This document shows positions 1 through 9,895 of a DNA stretch of 64,000 nt, one piece after another. The stretch is taken from positions 6,865,501 to 6,929,500 of the forward strand of contig NZ_CP086136.1 in the NCBI RefSeq assembly GCF_017565645.3, given 5' to 3'. The DNA comes from Bradyrhizobium barranii subsp. barranii (GTDB lineage Bacteria; Pseudomonadota; Alphaproteobacteria; Rhizobiales; Xanthobacteraceae). A program made the position numbers and the translations under genes. Every line of letters begins with the position of its first letter. The stretch's first letter is position 1. The notes under the pieces are model-generated. The model ran no database searches and was not told the DNA's origin. It saw only the letters and a list, made by a program, of their open reading frames with translations.

Positions 1-206
1 AAATGCTCTATGTCGCAGTCTCGATCGCGCATGGCTGCAGCTATTGCATCCATTCGCACACCGCGGGCGCACGGGCCAAGGGCATGACCGAGGCCGAATA
101 TGGCGAGATGCTCGCCATCGTCGGCATGGCCGCGGAGACCAACCGGCTGGTCACGGCGCTCGGCGTCCCCGTCGACGAGGCGTTTCTCGTCGATGCCGCT
201 GACTGA
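1..206 (+). CDS. Carboxymuconolactone decarboxylase / AhpD-like protein, C-terminal part (cut by window start)
   Basis: Reading frame open from the first bases to TGA at 204-206; the start lies outside the window. The visible 67 residues contain the AhpD-type redox motif CSYCIHSH, in which a Cys pair and nearby His form the alkylhydroperoxidase-like active site, followed by a helical segment typical of the CMD fold. Members of this family reduce peroxides or serve unrelated decarboxylase or oxidative roles, so the substrate cannot be stated. The next gene starts 115 bp downstream on the same strand. Confidence 0.75.
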   Translation, partial: MLYVAVSIAHGCSYCIHSHTAGARAKGMTEAEYGEMLAIVGMAAETNRLVTALGVPVDEAFLVDAAD

Positions 207-320
207 GCGGCAGAGATAGCTGTTTCGTCGGAGAATGACGACCTCCCCCGGGGAATCGGGGGTTTCATGCCTCCCCGAAATTGGCTAGTAATTCCGCGCA
301 AACGCGTTCGGGGACGGGAA

Positions 321-1079
321 ATGACCTATTGTTGCGGAATCCTGGTTCGGGACGGTCTGGTGATGATCGCCGACACCCGAACCAATGCCGGGCTCGACAA
401 TGTCTCGACCTTCCGCAAGCTCCACATCTTCTCCAAACCCGGCGACCGCATCATGGCGATCGCCAGCGCCGGTAACCTCGCCATCAGCCAGTCGGTGCTG
501 TCGACACTGACCGAAGGCCTGGAGGACCCCACCACGGGCGAGGTCGAGACGCTGATGAACGCACCGACCATGTTCCAGGCCGCCCAGCGCATCGGCCGGG
601 CGATCCGGGCGGTGCACGCGACCGAAGGACCGGCGCTGCGATCCGAAGACGTCTCCTTCGACGTCTCCTTCCTGTTCGGCGGCCAGATCAAGGGCGCGCG
701 CATGCGCCTGTTCATGGTCTACACCGCCGGCAATTTCATCGAGTGCACCACGGACACGCCCTACCTGCAGATCGGCGAGCACAAATACGGCAAGCCGGTG
801 CTCGACCGCGCCATGCATTACGACGTCGAGCTGTACGAGGCGCTGAAGACCGGCCTGATCTCGATGGACTCGACCATGCGCTCCAATCTCGGCGTCGGCC
901 TGCCGATCGACGTGCTGGTGGTGCGCAGCGATGCCTGCGATGCCGATCTCAACCACCGCATCGAGGCGGGCGAGCCCTATTTCCACGACCTCCGATCGCG
1001 CTGGTCGGCGGCCTTGCGCGCGGCGCATCAGAACATTCCGCGGCCGCCCTACAAGAACGAAAAAGAACCAAAAACCTGA
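321..1079 (+). CDS. Proteasome-type peptidase Anbu (ancestral beta subunit)
   Basis: The 252-residue product begins MTYCCGILVRDGLVMIADTR, matching the Ntn-hydrolase start of Anbu peptidases: Thr2 becomes the N-terminal nucleophile once Met is removed. The SRTNAG-like stretch (DTRTNAG) and STFRKLHIF are family hallmarks, and length agrees with Anbu (about 240-250). Anbu forms ring-like HslV/20S-beta-related assemblies in the cytoplasm; its substrates are unknown. The ATG at 321 was chosen over 267 because the N-terminal Thr must follow Met directly. Anbu usually sits beside alpha-E, ATP-grasp and transglutaminase-like genes; none of these is visible, although everything left of position 1 is unseen. 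Confidence 0.85.
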   Translation: MTYCCGILVRDGLVMIADTRTNAGLDNVSTFRKLHIFSKPGDRIMAIASAGNLAISQSVLSTLTEGLEDPTTGEVETLMNAPTMFQAAQRIGRAIRAVHATEGPALRSEDVSFDVSFLFGGQIKGARMRLFMVYTAGNFIECTTDTPYLQIGEHKYGKPVLDRAMHYDVELYEALKTGLISMDSTMRSNLGVGLPIDVLVVRSDACDADLNHRIEAGEPYFHDLRSRWSAALRAAHQNIPRPPYKNEKEPKT

Positions 1080-1112
1080 CAGCCAACTTGAAGAGAGAAA
1101 AGGCAGGAAACG

Positions 1113-1871
1113 ATGAGTGAAGCAAACAAGATCGCAGTGGTGACGGGCGCGGGCACCGGTGTCGGGCGCGCGGCGTCGCTGGCGTTGATGAACATCGGCT
1201 TCACCGTGGTGCTGGTCGGGCGCCGGCTCGACATGCTCGAGGAGACCGCAAAGCTCGGCCCCGCAGGCAAGAGCCTGTGCGTCACCGCCGACATGACCAA
1301 GCCGGACTCCATTGCCGCGCTGTTCGACAAGGTGAAGGCGACCTACGGCCGGCTCGACGTGCTGTTCAACAATGCTGGCATGGGCGCGCCGGCGGTGAAC
1401 TTCGAGGATCTCAGCCTCGAGCAGTGGCAGGCGGTGGTGAACACCAACCTCACCGGCCCGTTCCTGTGCACCCAGCACGCCTTCCGCATCATGAAGGACC
1501 AGAGCCCGCGCGGCGGCCGCATCATCAACAACGGCTCGATCTCGGCGCACGCGCCGCGGCCGTTCTCGGCGGCCTACACCTCGACCAAGCACGCCATCAC
1601 GGGCCTCACCAAGGCCTCCAACCTCGACGGCCGCATGTACGACATCGCGGTCGGCCAGGTCGACATCGGCAATGCCGCCACGCCCATGACCGATCGCATG
1701 GTCAACGGCCCCGGCGTGCTGCAGCCCGACGGCACGACCAAGCACGAGCCGCGCATGGACGCCAAGGCGGTCGGCGACGCCGTCGCCTACATGGCCGGCC
1801 TGCCGCTCGATGCCAACGTGCTGACCATGACCGTCATGGCGACCAAGATGCCGTTCGTCGGACGGGGCTGA
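1113..1871 (+). CDS. Short-chain dehydrogenase/reductase (SDR) family oxidoreductase
   Basis: A 252-residue classical SDR with the nucleotide-binding TGAGTGVG at residues 11-18, NNAG near 90, a catalytic Ser in NGSISAH and the YTSTK active-site Tyr/Lys. It should catalyse NAD(P)-dependent oxidation or reduction of an alcohol/ketone. The substrate is not deducible. It starts 33 bp after the Anbu gene behind a purine-rich stretch (aaaggcaggaaacg), so the two may be co-transcribed. Confidence 0.88.
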   Translation: MSEANKIAVVTGAGTGVGRAASLALMNIGFTVVLVGRRLDMLEETAKLGPAGKSLCVTADMTKPDSIAALFDKVKATYGRLDVLFNNAGMGAPAVNFEDLSLEQWQAVVNTNLTGPFLCTQHAFRIMKDQSPRGGRIINNGSISAHAPRPFSAAYTSTKHAITGLTKASNLDGRMYDIAVGQVDIGNAATPMTDRMVNGPGVLQPDGTTKHEPRMDAKAVGDAVAYMAGLPLDANVLTMTVMATKMPFVGRG

Positions 1872-1882
1872 AGACCTCTCTT

Positions 1883-1988
1883 CCCTCTCCTCGCTTGCGG
1901 GGAGAGGGCCTGACTCAAAAAACTGAAAAACAACCCCATGCACAGTAGGCGTCAAGGCGCCGCGAAGTCTCCCCGCAAGCGGGGTGAG
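1883..1988. repeat. Palindromic intergenic repeat, CTCTCCCCGC...GCGGGGAGAG type
   Basis: Two hairpin-forming motifs lie between the SDR and the next gene: ccctctcc/ggagaggg (1883-1890, 1901-1908) and a related ctccccgcaagcggggtgag at 1969-1988. They look like one mobile palindromic repeat. The first could also act as a transcription terminator for the SDR gene. Confidence 0.55.
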
Positions 1989-2156
1989 ACGGAATAAGTC
2001 CTGGCCCCGCCTCGACAATCGTCCTTACACGCGCGCAGAGGCGGGAAACAGCGAGAAAGCATGTCACAATCCCGAACTAAGGTATGATCCACCTAGGGTA
2101 GAGCCATAATCCCGGCCATTGCCCGGCGGCTCCGCAAATCGTTCGGAACGGTACAA

Positions 2157-2768
2157 ATGGGTTTGGACATATATCATCTTCACATCGACGATGACGTCAC
2201 TGATTTTCCTGTCATCATCGACGTCGAGCAGGCTCAATTTCAAAAGATCGTTCAATTCAGCCGCAAGAAAACAAATCAGTACATCGACTTTGAGCGGCTT
2301 CTTTCCGATCACGGATTCTCCGCGCAAGACTACTACCAAGCGCTTCATCAACGGGAGATGTCGGGAATCGGAAAATTCTCCGACAGCTTTTATTTCTGCC
2401 CCACAGGCGAATTGGATCCGATGAACCCGACCCAGACGGGTCTATACTTTACCGACAAGAGAAGCTTTTTCGCGCCGAGGCCGCAACTGCCGCCAAATGT
2501 CTTGAAGAGATTGAAGACCTTCAAGATCAAGCAGTATCCGATGGTCGATCGATTGGAGGATGTCGTCTACACTAAGCAGATCGGGTATCAAAGAAACGCT
2601 GTCGCCGACGCCTTTTTCAATGGATTCCTCCCGGACGGGATGTTCGTTGAAAAGTCGTACGCGCAGAGAATATTCGAACTAACGATCGCTGAGGCACAGC
2701 AGAATTTCCGAACCAGCTTTCTCGACAACTGGGACGACCAACGCAGTCTCGTCGTGGTCTCCTGGTGA
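2157..2768 (+). CDS. Hypothetical protein, unrecognised, AT-richer than its neighbours
   Basis: A 203-residue soluble protein beginning MGLDIYHLHIDDD, rich in Phe, Tyr, Asp and Lys, with no signal peptide or membrane segment. I do not recognise a family. Codon use is clearly less GC-rich than in the flanking genes (many A/T third positions such as aaa, aat, ttt), suggesting recent acquisition. It stands alone between a palindromic repeat and a partial repeat, with the next gene convergent. Proteins starting MGLDIY occur among small accessory or immunity-type proteins, but that is only a hint. Confidence 0.6.
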   Translation: MGLDIYHLHIDDDVTDFPVIIDVEQAQFQKIVQFSRKKTNQYIDFERLLSDHGFSAQDYYQALHQREMSGIGKFSDSFYFCPTGELDPMNPTQTGLYFTDKRSFFAPRPQLPPNVLKRLKTFKIKQYPMVDRLEDVVYTKQIGYQRNAVADAFFNGFLPDGMFVEKSYAQRIFELTIAEAQQNFRTSFLDNWDDQRSLVVVSW

Positions 2769-2776
2769 GAGATCAC

Positions 2777-2822
2777 GCCTCCACGGCAAGATTCTGGATT
2801 GCTTCGCTGCGCTCGCAATGAC
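2777..2822. repeat. Partial copy of the GTCATTGCGAG...GAAGCAATCCAGA palindromic repeat
   Basis: The right half of the repeat seen complete at 5506-5619 and 59584-59700: attctggattgcttcg followed by ctcgcaatgac. It fills the space between two convergent genes. Confidence 0.6.
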
Positions 2823-2843
2823 GAGAGGGAGAGAGCGGAGCCC

Positions 2844-4082
2844 CTACTCCAAGCTCTCCACCTGCCGCAGGCTCGGAAACAGCTTCATCCACAGCAGCGC
2901 GACCGCGACGGTGCAGACGCCGCCGAGCACGGCCGCAGGCATCGCGCCGAGCAGCGCGGCTGCGACGCCGCTCTCGAACTGGCCGAGCTGGTTGGAGGCG
3001 TTGATGAAGAGGAAGTTCACCGCGCCGACCCGGCCGCGCATCTCGTCGGGGGTTGAGAGCTGCACCAGCGAGAAGCGGATCACGACGCTGATCGTGTCGG
3101 CGGCGCCCAGAATGGCGAGCGACAACACCGACAGCCACATCCACGACGACAGCGCGAACACGACCGTGGCGACGCCGAACACGATCACAGCCTGGAACAT
3201 GCGCAGGCCCACATGCCGCGAGATGGCGTGACGCGCGAGCACCATGGTCATCAGCAGCGCACCGACCGCGGGCGCGGCGCGCAAGATCCCGAGCCCCATC
3301 GGGCCGGTCTGGAGGATGTCGCGGGCATAGATCGGCAACAGCGCGGTGACGCCGCCGAACAGCACGGCAAACAGATCGAGCGAGATGGTGCCGAGGATCG
3401 CCGGATTGCTGCGGATGAAGCGGACGCCGGCGAAGATGTTGTCGGCGTCCGTCCCCTCCTTGGAGACCGCCTGCGGACGCGGCCGGATGAAGCCGGTCAA
3501 AATCATCCCGAGAATCCAGAACAGCAGCATCACGGCATAGGCAAGATGCGGCGCGACCGCGTAGGCAAAGCCGCCGAGCGCCGGCCCGGTGATGGTTGCG
3601 ACCTGCCCTGCGCCGCTCGCGACTGCGGTTGCGCGCTGGAGCGATCCCTGCGGCGCGATCAGCGGCAGCAGCGCAGCGGTGGTCGGGCTCTCGAAGGCGC
3701 CGGCAATGCCGAGCACGAAGGTCGCGATGAAGATCTGCACCTCGCTGACCAGGCCGAGATAGGTGATGATCACGAGATAGAGCGCGGTCGCGGCTTCCAC
3801 GAGCTGGCAGAGCTGGACCACGCGCTTGCGCTCAAAACGGTCGGCGGCGTGGCCGGCGACGAACACCAGAAGCGCGGTGGGCAGGAACTGCACGAGGCCG
3901 ACCATGCCGAGGTCGAAGGCCGAGCCGGTGAGATCGTAGATCTGCCAGCCGATCGCGACCGCCGCGATCTGGCTGGAGAAGCGCGACAGGCTGCGCGAGA
4001 GCAAGAAGAACAGGAAGGCGCGGTGGGAGAGAAGTGCGCGGGCGGTGACCGGCGGATTCGAGGATATCGGCTGCTCTGTCAT
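2844..4082 (-). CDS. MFS transporter, EntS/MFS_3-like exporter
   Basis: About 412 residues with roughly twelve hydrophobic helices; the segment GHAADRFERKR between helices 2 and 3 is the MFS motif A. Overall pattern (MFS_3 type, EntS-like) suggests proton-driven efflux of a siderophore or drug, though the substrate is unknown. The ATG at 4082 is preferred to an in-frame GTG at 4097; the choice is uncertain. It is divergent from the nucleoside transporter with a 159-bp shared promoter region and no dedicated regulator nearby. Confidence 0.82.
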   Translation of the reverse strand: MTEQPISSNPPVTARALLSHRAFLFFLLSRSLSRFSSQIAAVAIGWQIYDLTGSAFDLGMVGLVQFLPTALLVFVAGHAADRFERKRVVQLCQLVEAATALYLVIITYLGLVSEVQIFIATFVLGIAGAFESPTTAALLPLIAPQGSLQRATAVASGAGQVATITGPALGGFAYAVAPHLAYAVMLLFWILGMILTGFIRPRPQAVSKEGTDADNIFAGVRFIRSNPAILGTISLDLFAVLFGGVTALLPIYARDILQTGPMGLGILRAAPAVGALLMTMVLARHAISRHVGLRMFQAVIVFGVATVVFALSSWMWLSVLSLAILGAADTISVVIRFSLVQLSTPDEMRGRVGAVNFLFINASNQLGQFESGVAAALLGAMPAAVLGGVCTVAVALLWMKLFPSLRQVESLE

Positions 4083-4241
4083 CGCCTCTTGGGTCACGCT
4101 TGGACCGTCCGCCCCCTGATTTCGACCTGCCCCGCGTGGCTGACGCAGGCCTGCTTGTCAACAGCGGGCGGCTTCCGCGGCCTTCCGGCATTGCGTTTGC
4201 AACGCACGCGCGGCCATAATCATTGAGGGTTTGGGGACATC

Positions 4242-5492
4242 ATGCTTCGGCTGCAATCGGCACTCGGCGTTTTCGCATTGCTATTGATCGCTTGGGTGCT
4301 GAGCGAGAATCGCCGCGCGGCCTCGGCTCGCCAAGCAGCGATCGGGCTTGTCGTAACCTTTGTCACCGCGGTCGTGCTCCTAAAGGTGCCCGTCGTCGCG
4401 CGCGCCTTCGGCGCCATCAACGACGCGGTCGGCGCGATCTCCGCGGCCTCGCGCGCCGGCTCCTCCTTCGTGTTCGGCTATGTCGGGGGCGGTCCCCTGC
4501 CCTTCGATCTGAAGGTGCCGGGCGCCGATTTCATCCTGGCGTTCCAGGCGCTGCCGATCGTGCTGGTTATGAGCGTGCTGACGACGCTCTTGTTCTATTG
4601 GCGCGTGCTGCCGCCGGTCGTGCGCGGCATGGCCTGGCTGCTGGAGCGGACGCTGGGCGTCGGCGGCGCAGTCGGGCTCTCGACCGCGGCCAACATCTTC
4701 CTCGGCATGGTCGAGGCGCCGCTGTTCGTGCGGCCCTATCTGGCGCAGATGACCCGCAGCGAATTGTTCCTGGTGATGACCGGCGGCATGGCCGGCATCG
4801 CCGGCACGGTGCTGGTGCTCTATGCGACGCTGCTGGCGCCGCTCATTCCCGATGCCGCCGCGCATTTCGTCATCGCCTCCGTGCTGGGCGCGCCGGCCGC
4901 GATCCTCGTCAGCCTGATCATGGTGCCGGAGACTTCCGACAAGCGCACCGGCGGCGCGCTGGAGGATCCTGAGATGGACGTCTCCGGCCCGATGGATGCG
5001 ATCGTGAAGGGGACGAGCGCGGGGATCGAACTGCTGATCAACATCGTCGCCATGCTGCTGGTGCTGGTGGCGCTGGTCTATCTCGTCAACGCCATCCTCG
5101 GCCTGCTGCCCAATATCGGCGGCGCCGCGATCTCGCTGCAACGCCTGCTCGGCCTCGTGATGGCGCCGGTGTGCTGGCTGATGGGATTGCCCTGGGACCA
5201 GGCGGTGACCGCCGGCAGCCTGATGGGCACCAAGACCGTGCTCAACGAGCTGATCGCCTATGTCGACTTCTCAAAACTGCCGCCCGATACGCTCGATCCG
5301 CGCTCGCGCCTGATCATGCTCTACGCAATGTGCGGCTTCGCCAATTTCGCCAGCCTCGGCATCATGATCGGCGGCTTAGGCGTGATGGCGCCGGAGCGGC
5401 GCGAGGAGATCAACGCGCTTGGGCTGAAATCGATCGTGTCGGGGACACTGACGACGTGCCTGATGGGGGCGGTCGTGGGGGTGTTGAGTTAG
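4242..5492 (+). CDS. Concentrative nucleoside transporter (NupC/CNT family)
   Basis: The 416-residue membrane protein has the CNT arrangement: N-terminal helices, a gate domain (QALPIVLVMSVLTTLLFYW), then a C-terminal domain containing MGTKTVLNELIAY and GFANFASLGIMIGGLG, both typical substrate/cation-binding regions. It should import nucleosides with a proton or sodium gradient across the inner membrane. Length fits the bacterial CNT family (about 400). No nucleoside-catabolic gene lies beside it. Confidence 0.9.
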   Translation: MLRLQSALGVFALLLIAWVLSENRRAASARQAAIGLVVTFVTAVVLLKVPVVARAFGAINDAVGAISAASRAGSSFVFGYVGGGPLPFDLKVPGADFILAFQALPIVLVMSVLTTLLFYWRVLPPVVRGMAWLLERTLGVGGAVGLSTAANIFLGMVEAPLFVRPYLAQMTRSELFLVMTGGMAGIAGTVLVLYATLLAPLIPDAAAHFVIASVLGAPAAILVSLIMVPETSDKRTGGALEDPEMDVSGPMDAIVKGTSAGIELLINIVAMLLVLVALVYLVNAILGLLPNIGGAAISLQRLLGLVMAPVCWLMGLPWDQAVTAGSLMGTKTVLNELIAYVDFSKLPPDTLDPRSRLIMLYAMCGFANFASLGIMIGGLGVMAPERREEINALGLKSIVSGTLTTCLMGAVVGVLS

Positions 5493-5505
5493 GCTCTCTC
5501 CACCC

Positions 5506-5619
5506 GTCATTGCGAGCGAAGCGAAGCAATCCAGACCGTCTCCGCGGAAAGATTTCTGGATTGCTTCGTCGCCAGCGCAAAATTGCTTCGCAATTTTGTC
5601 GCGGGCTCCTCGCAATGAC
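5506..5619. repeat. Complete palindromic repeat, GTCATTGCGAG family
   Basis: Starts gtcattgcgagcgaagcgaa and ends ctcgcaatgac; internal gaagcaatccaga / tctggattgcttc arms also pair. It is flanked by convergent genes. Related copies are at 2777-2822 (partial) and 59584-59700. Confidence 0.8.
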
Positions 5620-5635
5620 TGCGGAGAAAGCGCGT

Positions 5636-6175
5636 CTACGCCTTCAACTCCACCGTCCTGAACTCCGCCGGCAGGATCACCTCCAGCAGCTCCACGTCAT
5701 CCGAATAGTCCAGGATCATGTGCTTGATCTTCGGCGGCTGGGTCCAGGCGCTGCCTTCCTTCATCAAGGTCTCGCCCTGGCCGTCCATGTAGGTCTTCAC
5801 CCAGCCCTTGAGCACGTAGACCATCTGGAATTCGACGTCGTGGAAGTGCAGCTTCGACACCTCGTTCGGATCGCAGGGGCCTTGCAGGCGGATCACGTGG
5901 GCTTGCGCGAGGCCGTGGCTTGCTTCGGCGATGCCGAGGTCGCGGTACTTGGCGTAGGCGCGCAGGCCGTCGGCCTTGAAGTCTTCCTCGCGGTGATGGC
6001 TGATGGCGATGCGCTGCTTGGGACGGGCGGCCTTTTTCGGAGCGGCCTTCGCCGGTGTCGTGCGCGCCTTTGCCTTCACCGCCTTGCGCGCCGAGGATCG
6101 TGCCACGGCCTTGGCTCCGCTCCGCTTCTTCACCGCGGCCTGGGCTGCACTGCGCGATTTTGTTTTCTTGGCCAT
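5636..6175 (-). CDS. Cupin-domain protein with Lys/Ala-rich histone-like N-terminal tail
   Basis: 179 residues. The first ~58 are almost entirely Lys, Ala, Arg, Ser, Thr and Pro (for example AKKTKSRSAAQAAVKKRSG), like histone H1/HU-type basic tails. The remainder is a small cupin barrel (LHFHDVEFQMVYVLKGWVKT, then a second half with a Gly- and Pro-containing loop). Cupins of this type bind small ligands or metal; this copy retains HFH but function is unknown. The tail suggests nucleic-acid or polyanion binding, which is inference. It is monocistronic between repeats. Confidence 0.75.
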   Translation of the reverse strand: MAKKTKSRSAAQAAVKKRSGAKAVARSSARKAVKAKARTTPAKAAPKKAARPKQRIAISHHREEDFKADGLRAYAKYRDLGIAEASHGLAQAHVIRLQGPCDPNEVSKLHFHDVEFQMVYVLKGWVKTYMDGQGETLMKEGSAWTQPPKIKHMILDYSDDVELLEVILPAEFRTVELKA

Positions 6176-6225
6176 GGGCCGCCTCCCTGTTGTTATAGGC
6201 GGAGGCTAGCACAGAACGAGATATC

Positions 6226-6320
6226 GTAGGGTGGGCAAAGCGAAAGCGTGCCCACCATTGCCAGATGCAATCGTGGAGAGATGGTAGGCACGGCGCGAGC
6301 GCGCCTTTGCCCACTCTACG
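6226..6320. repeat. Palindromic repeat, CGTAGGGTGGGCAAAG family
   Basis: Begins cgtagggtgggcaaagcg and ends cctttgcccactctacg, forming an imperfect inverted repeat of about 95 bp between the cupin promoter side and the usg stop codon. Confidence 0.7.
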
Positions 6321-6335
6321 ATGCCGGCGCGCTGT

Positions 6336-6623
6336 TCAATGCAGCCGGAACACGCCATCCACGGCGCGCAGCTCGGCCGGCTTGATCAGCTTGGAATGCG
6401 CGACGGTCACCGAATGGAGCGGACCGTCGAGCTTCTCCTGCCAGAACGCCAGGAAATCCTTCAGCGCCGGAAATTTCGGAAACATGTCGTAGTTCTGCCA
6501 GACGTAGGTCTGGAGAAGCGAGGGATGATCGGGCATCCGATAGAGAATTTGCGCCGTCGTCAGCCCGTAACCCAAAAGCTGTTTCCGGAAATCTTCGGAA
6601 ACGCCCCCACTCCGCAAGCCCAT
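6336..6623 (-). CDS. usg: Usg family protein
   Basis: A 95-residue protein with the conserved core LLGYGLTTAQILYRMPDHP, LLQTYVWQNYD and DGPLHSVTVAH of the alphaproteobacterial Usg family, first noted near trp genes in Caulobacter. Function is unknown. The ATG at 6623 is selected because the complementary strand carries AAAGGAGG about five bases upstream; a longer upstream frame to 6734 lacks such a site and the family similarity. It is divergent from groES. Confidence 0.85.
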   Translation of the reverse strand: MGLRSGGVSEDFRKQLLGYGLTTAQILYRMPDHPSLLQTYVWQNYDMFPKFPALKDFLAFWQEKLDGPLHSVTVAHSKLIKPAELRAVDGVFRLH

Positions 6624-6888
6624 GCCAACCTCCTTTGCAGGAGCGCATTCAAGGGGCGGCTTGGTCGGTGTGCGCCTTACGAGCCACCCGGTACTGATGC
6701 GCTCACATGAGAGAAATGTGACGCAAACTGACAATCCATCTCAAGCCTAAAAGTTTAACAAGCTGTTGAAATTCAATGCTTTAGCAGCAGAGGCGGCTCC
6801 GTGCTAATACGGTCACCGGGCGGGTTAACGATGGTAAAGAGATTCTGGCACCCGGGCCTTCAGAGTGCCGATTTTTCTGCTAGAAGCC

Positions 6889-6917
6889 CTTGCCCCCGCA
6901 AAATTCCTGTCCTATTT
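6889..6917 (+). promoter_or_regulatory. Putative groESL promoter (-35/-10)
   Basis: CTTGCC at 6889-6894 and CTATTT at 6912-6917 are separated by 17 bp and lie just upstream of the CIRCE operator, so a transcript would start near or inside the operator, as usual for HrcA-controlled groESL. The hexamers are imperfect. Confidence 0.4.
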
Positions 6918-6931
6918 CAGCGTCGCCTGTG

Positions 6932-6958
6932 CTAGCACTCGCTGGCACAGACTGCTAA
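6932..6958 (+). promoter_or_regulatory. CIRCE element (HrcA operator) upstream of groES
   Basis: CTAGCACTC (6932-6940), a 9-bp spacer, then GACTGCTAA (6950-6958). This matches the CIRCE consensus TTAGCACTC-N9-GAGTGCTAA with one mismatch in each arm. It lies 44 bp before the groES start. HrcA should repress this groESL copy and release it under heat or folding stress. Confidence 0.85.
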
Positions 6959-7001
6959 CGCCAAAAAATTCCCATACCGTGCAACTACTTAGGAGGACTG
7001 C

Positions 7002-7316
7002 ATGAAATTCCGTCCGCTTCACGACCGCGTCGTGGTCAAGCGTATCGACGCAGAAGAGAAGACCGCCGGCGGCATCATCATCCCCGACACTGCCAAGGAA
7101 AAGCCCTCGCAGGGCGAAGTCGTCGCCGTCGGCCCCGGTGGCCGCGACGAAGCTGGCAAGCTGATCCCGATCGACCTGAAGGTCGGCGACCGCGTGCTGT
7201 TCGGCAAGTGGTCCGGCACTGAAGTCAAGATCGACAACGTCGACCTGCTGATCATGAAGGAAAGCGACATCATGGGCGTCCTCGACGTCCCCGCTTCCAA
7301 GAAGAAGGCGGCCTAA
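7002..7316 (+). CDS. groES: Co-chaperonin GroES
   Basis: 104 residues starting [20 protein letters not shown], with the mobile-loop region ([20 protein letters not shown]) and the C-terminal roof/base strands of GroES. It caps the GroEL cavity as a heptameric lid. The start has a perfect AGGAGG eight bases upstream. It forms a bicistronic operon with groEL 44 bp downstream under CIRCE control. Bradyrhizobia usually carry several groESL copies; the CIRCE marks this as an HrcA-type copy rather than a NifA-type one. Confidence 0.97.
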   Translation: MKFRPLHDRVVVKRIDAEEKTAGGIIIPDTAKEKPSQGEVVAVGPGGRDEAGKLIPIDLKVGDRVLFGKWSGTEVKIDNVDLLIMKESDIMGVLDVPASKKKAA

Positions 7317-7348
7317 GAGCCCCCTCTCCCCACCAGCTAAACACCTAA

Positions 7349-9001
<1,653 letters not shown>

Positions 9002-9031
9002 TCCAGCCGTTCAGATACGATACGGAATGCG

Positions 9032-9059
9032 AAACCCCGGCAGCGATGCCGGGGTTTTT
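9032..9059 (+). terminator. Rho-independent terminator of groESL
   Basis: Stem aaaccccggc / gccggggttt with loop around agcgat and a terminal T run, 31 bp after the groEL stop codon. Confidence 0.9.
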
Positions 9060-9181
9060 GTTTTGGGGCGGCGCCCCGATGCAACGCCTTGTGGCGATCT
9101 GCGAGCGCACCTACAATTCAAAGGTGTATCCTTCGGATCACTAATGCTGCAGGATCCCGTGGAGCCCTGACGAGAATTGCA

Positions 9182-9799
9182 ATGCCGCACCGCAAGATAC
9201 GTCCGCTGCTGGCAGCCCTTGTCATCATCTCCGCTGCGGGCCTTTCCGCGCCGACGCCCGTAGACGCGGCGGACAACAATGACGCGATTGGGAAGATGGA
9301 AGGGACGTGGCCGGATTGGCTTCCGCGAGCCGAGCAATGCCCCGCTGACTCCATGCCGGCGAACGCGGGCGCACCTGCTTTTTCGATCGAAGGATGCTCG
9401 GCTGCGGCGGAGCAGTGCCTTGATCGCTGTCGGGCGGGCAACGCGAGCGACTGCTACGCAGCCGCACTCGTCGTCCAGCGGATGATCAAGACCGGGCCGC
9501 TCTCCGATGCGCTGTTTCTGAGGGCCTGCAAGCTCGGCGTTGCTTCAGGCTGTACGAACGTTGCCGCCAGCATGGAAGACAGCGGCGACTATGCCTGTCC
9601 CAATCGGACCTATGAACTGGCATGCGGCCGAGACGATCCCTGGGCATGCACGATGATGGGATTTCACTTGATCAAAGGTATCGGCGTCGAAAAGAACAAC
9701 GACCGGGCGCGGCGTTTCTTGGCGAAATCCTGCCGCTTTGGCGACACGGACGAAGCCTGCGCAAACGCGAAGGCCTTTCTGAAAGAGATTGGCGACTGA
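9182..9799 (+). CDS. Secreted Cys-rich Sel1-like repeat protein
   Basis: 205 residues with a signal peptide (MPHRKIRPLLAALVIISAAG, cleavage near VDA-AD). The mature part has Cys spaced through helical Sel1/TPR-like repeats, for example ACKLGVASGCTNVAASME and ACGRDDPWACTMMGFHLIKG, the pattern of Helicobacter-type cysteine-rich repeat proteins in which disulfides brace helix pairs. Expected location is the periplasm; partner and role unknown. The ATG at 9182 is chosen because the signal peptide begins there. Confidence 0.7.
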   Translation: MPHRKIRPLLAALVIISAAGLSAPTPVDAADNNDAIGKMEGTWPDWLPRAEQCPADSMPANAGAPAFSIEGCSAAAEQCLDRCRAGNASDCYAAALVVQRMIKTGPLSDALFLRACKLGVASGCTNVAASMEDSGDYACPNRTYELACGRDDPWACTMMGFHLIKGIGVEKNNDRARRFLAKSCRFGDTDEACANAKAFLKEIGD

Positions 9800-9845
9800 A
9801 GGGCTCGGCCCGACGACCTTCGGGAAACGAACCTTGCGGACGAAT

Positions 9846-9883
9846 GAATTCCGGGCTCGGCGCTACGCGCCGCCCCGGAATGA
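9846..9883. repeat. Partial copy of the GTCATTCCGGGG palindromic repeat
   Basis: attccgggctcggcgctacg followed by ccccggaatgac, the right half of the element complete at 54254-54352. It separates two convergent genes. Confidence 0.6.
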
Positions 9884-9895
9884 CGGCGGCGCCCC

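Noticed and set aside
285..2018. 577-codon open frame on the minus strand
   Set aside because: It runs antisense to the Anbu and SDR genes, has His/Arg/Asp/Gln-biased composition typical of shadow frames in high-GC DNA, and no domain is recognisable.
5506..5619. Repeat hairpins as ordinary transcription terminators
   Set aside because: They share long family-specific sequence with other loci and lack T runs, so they are better explained as dispersed repeats, although some may incidentally stop transcription.
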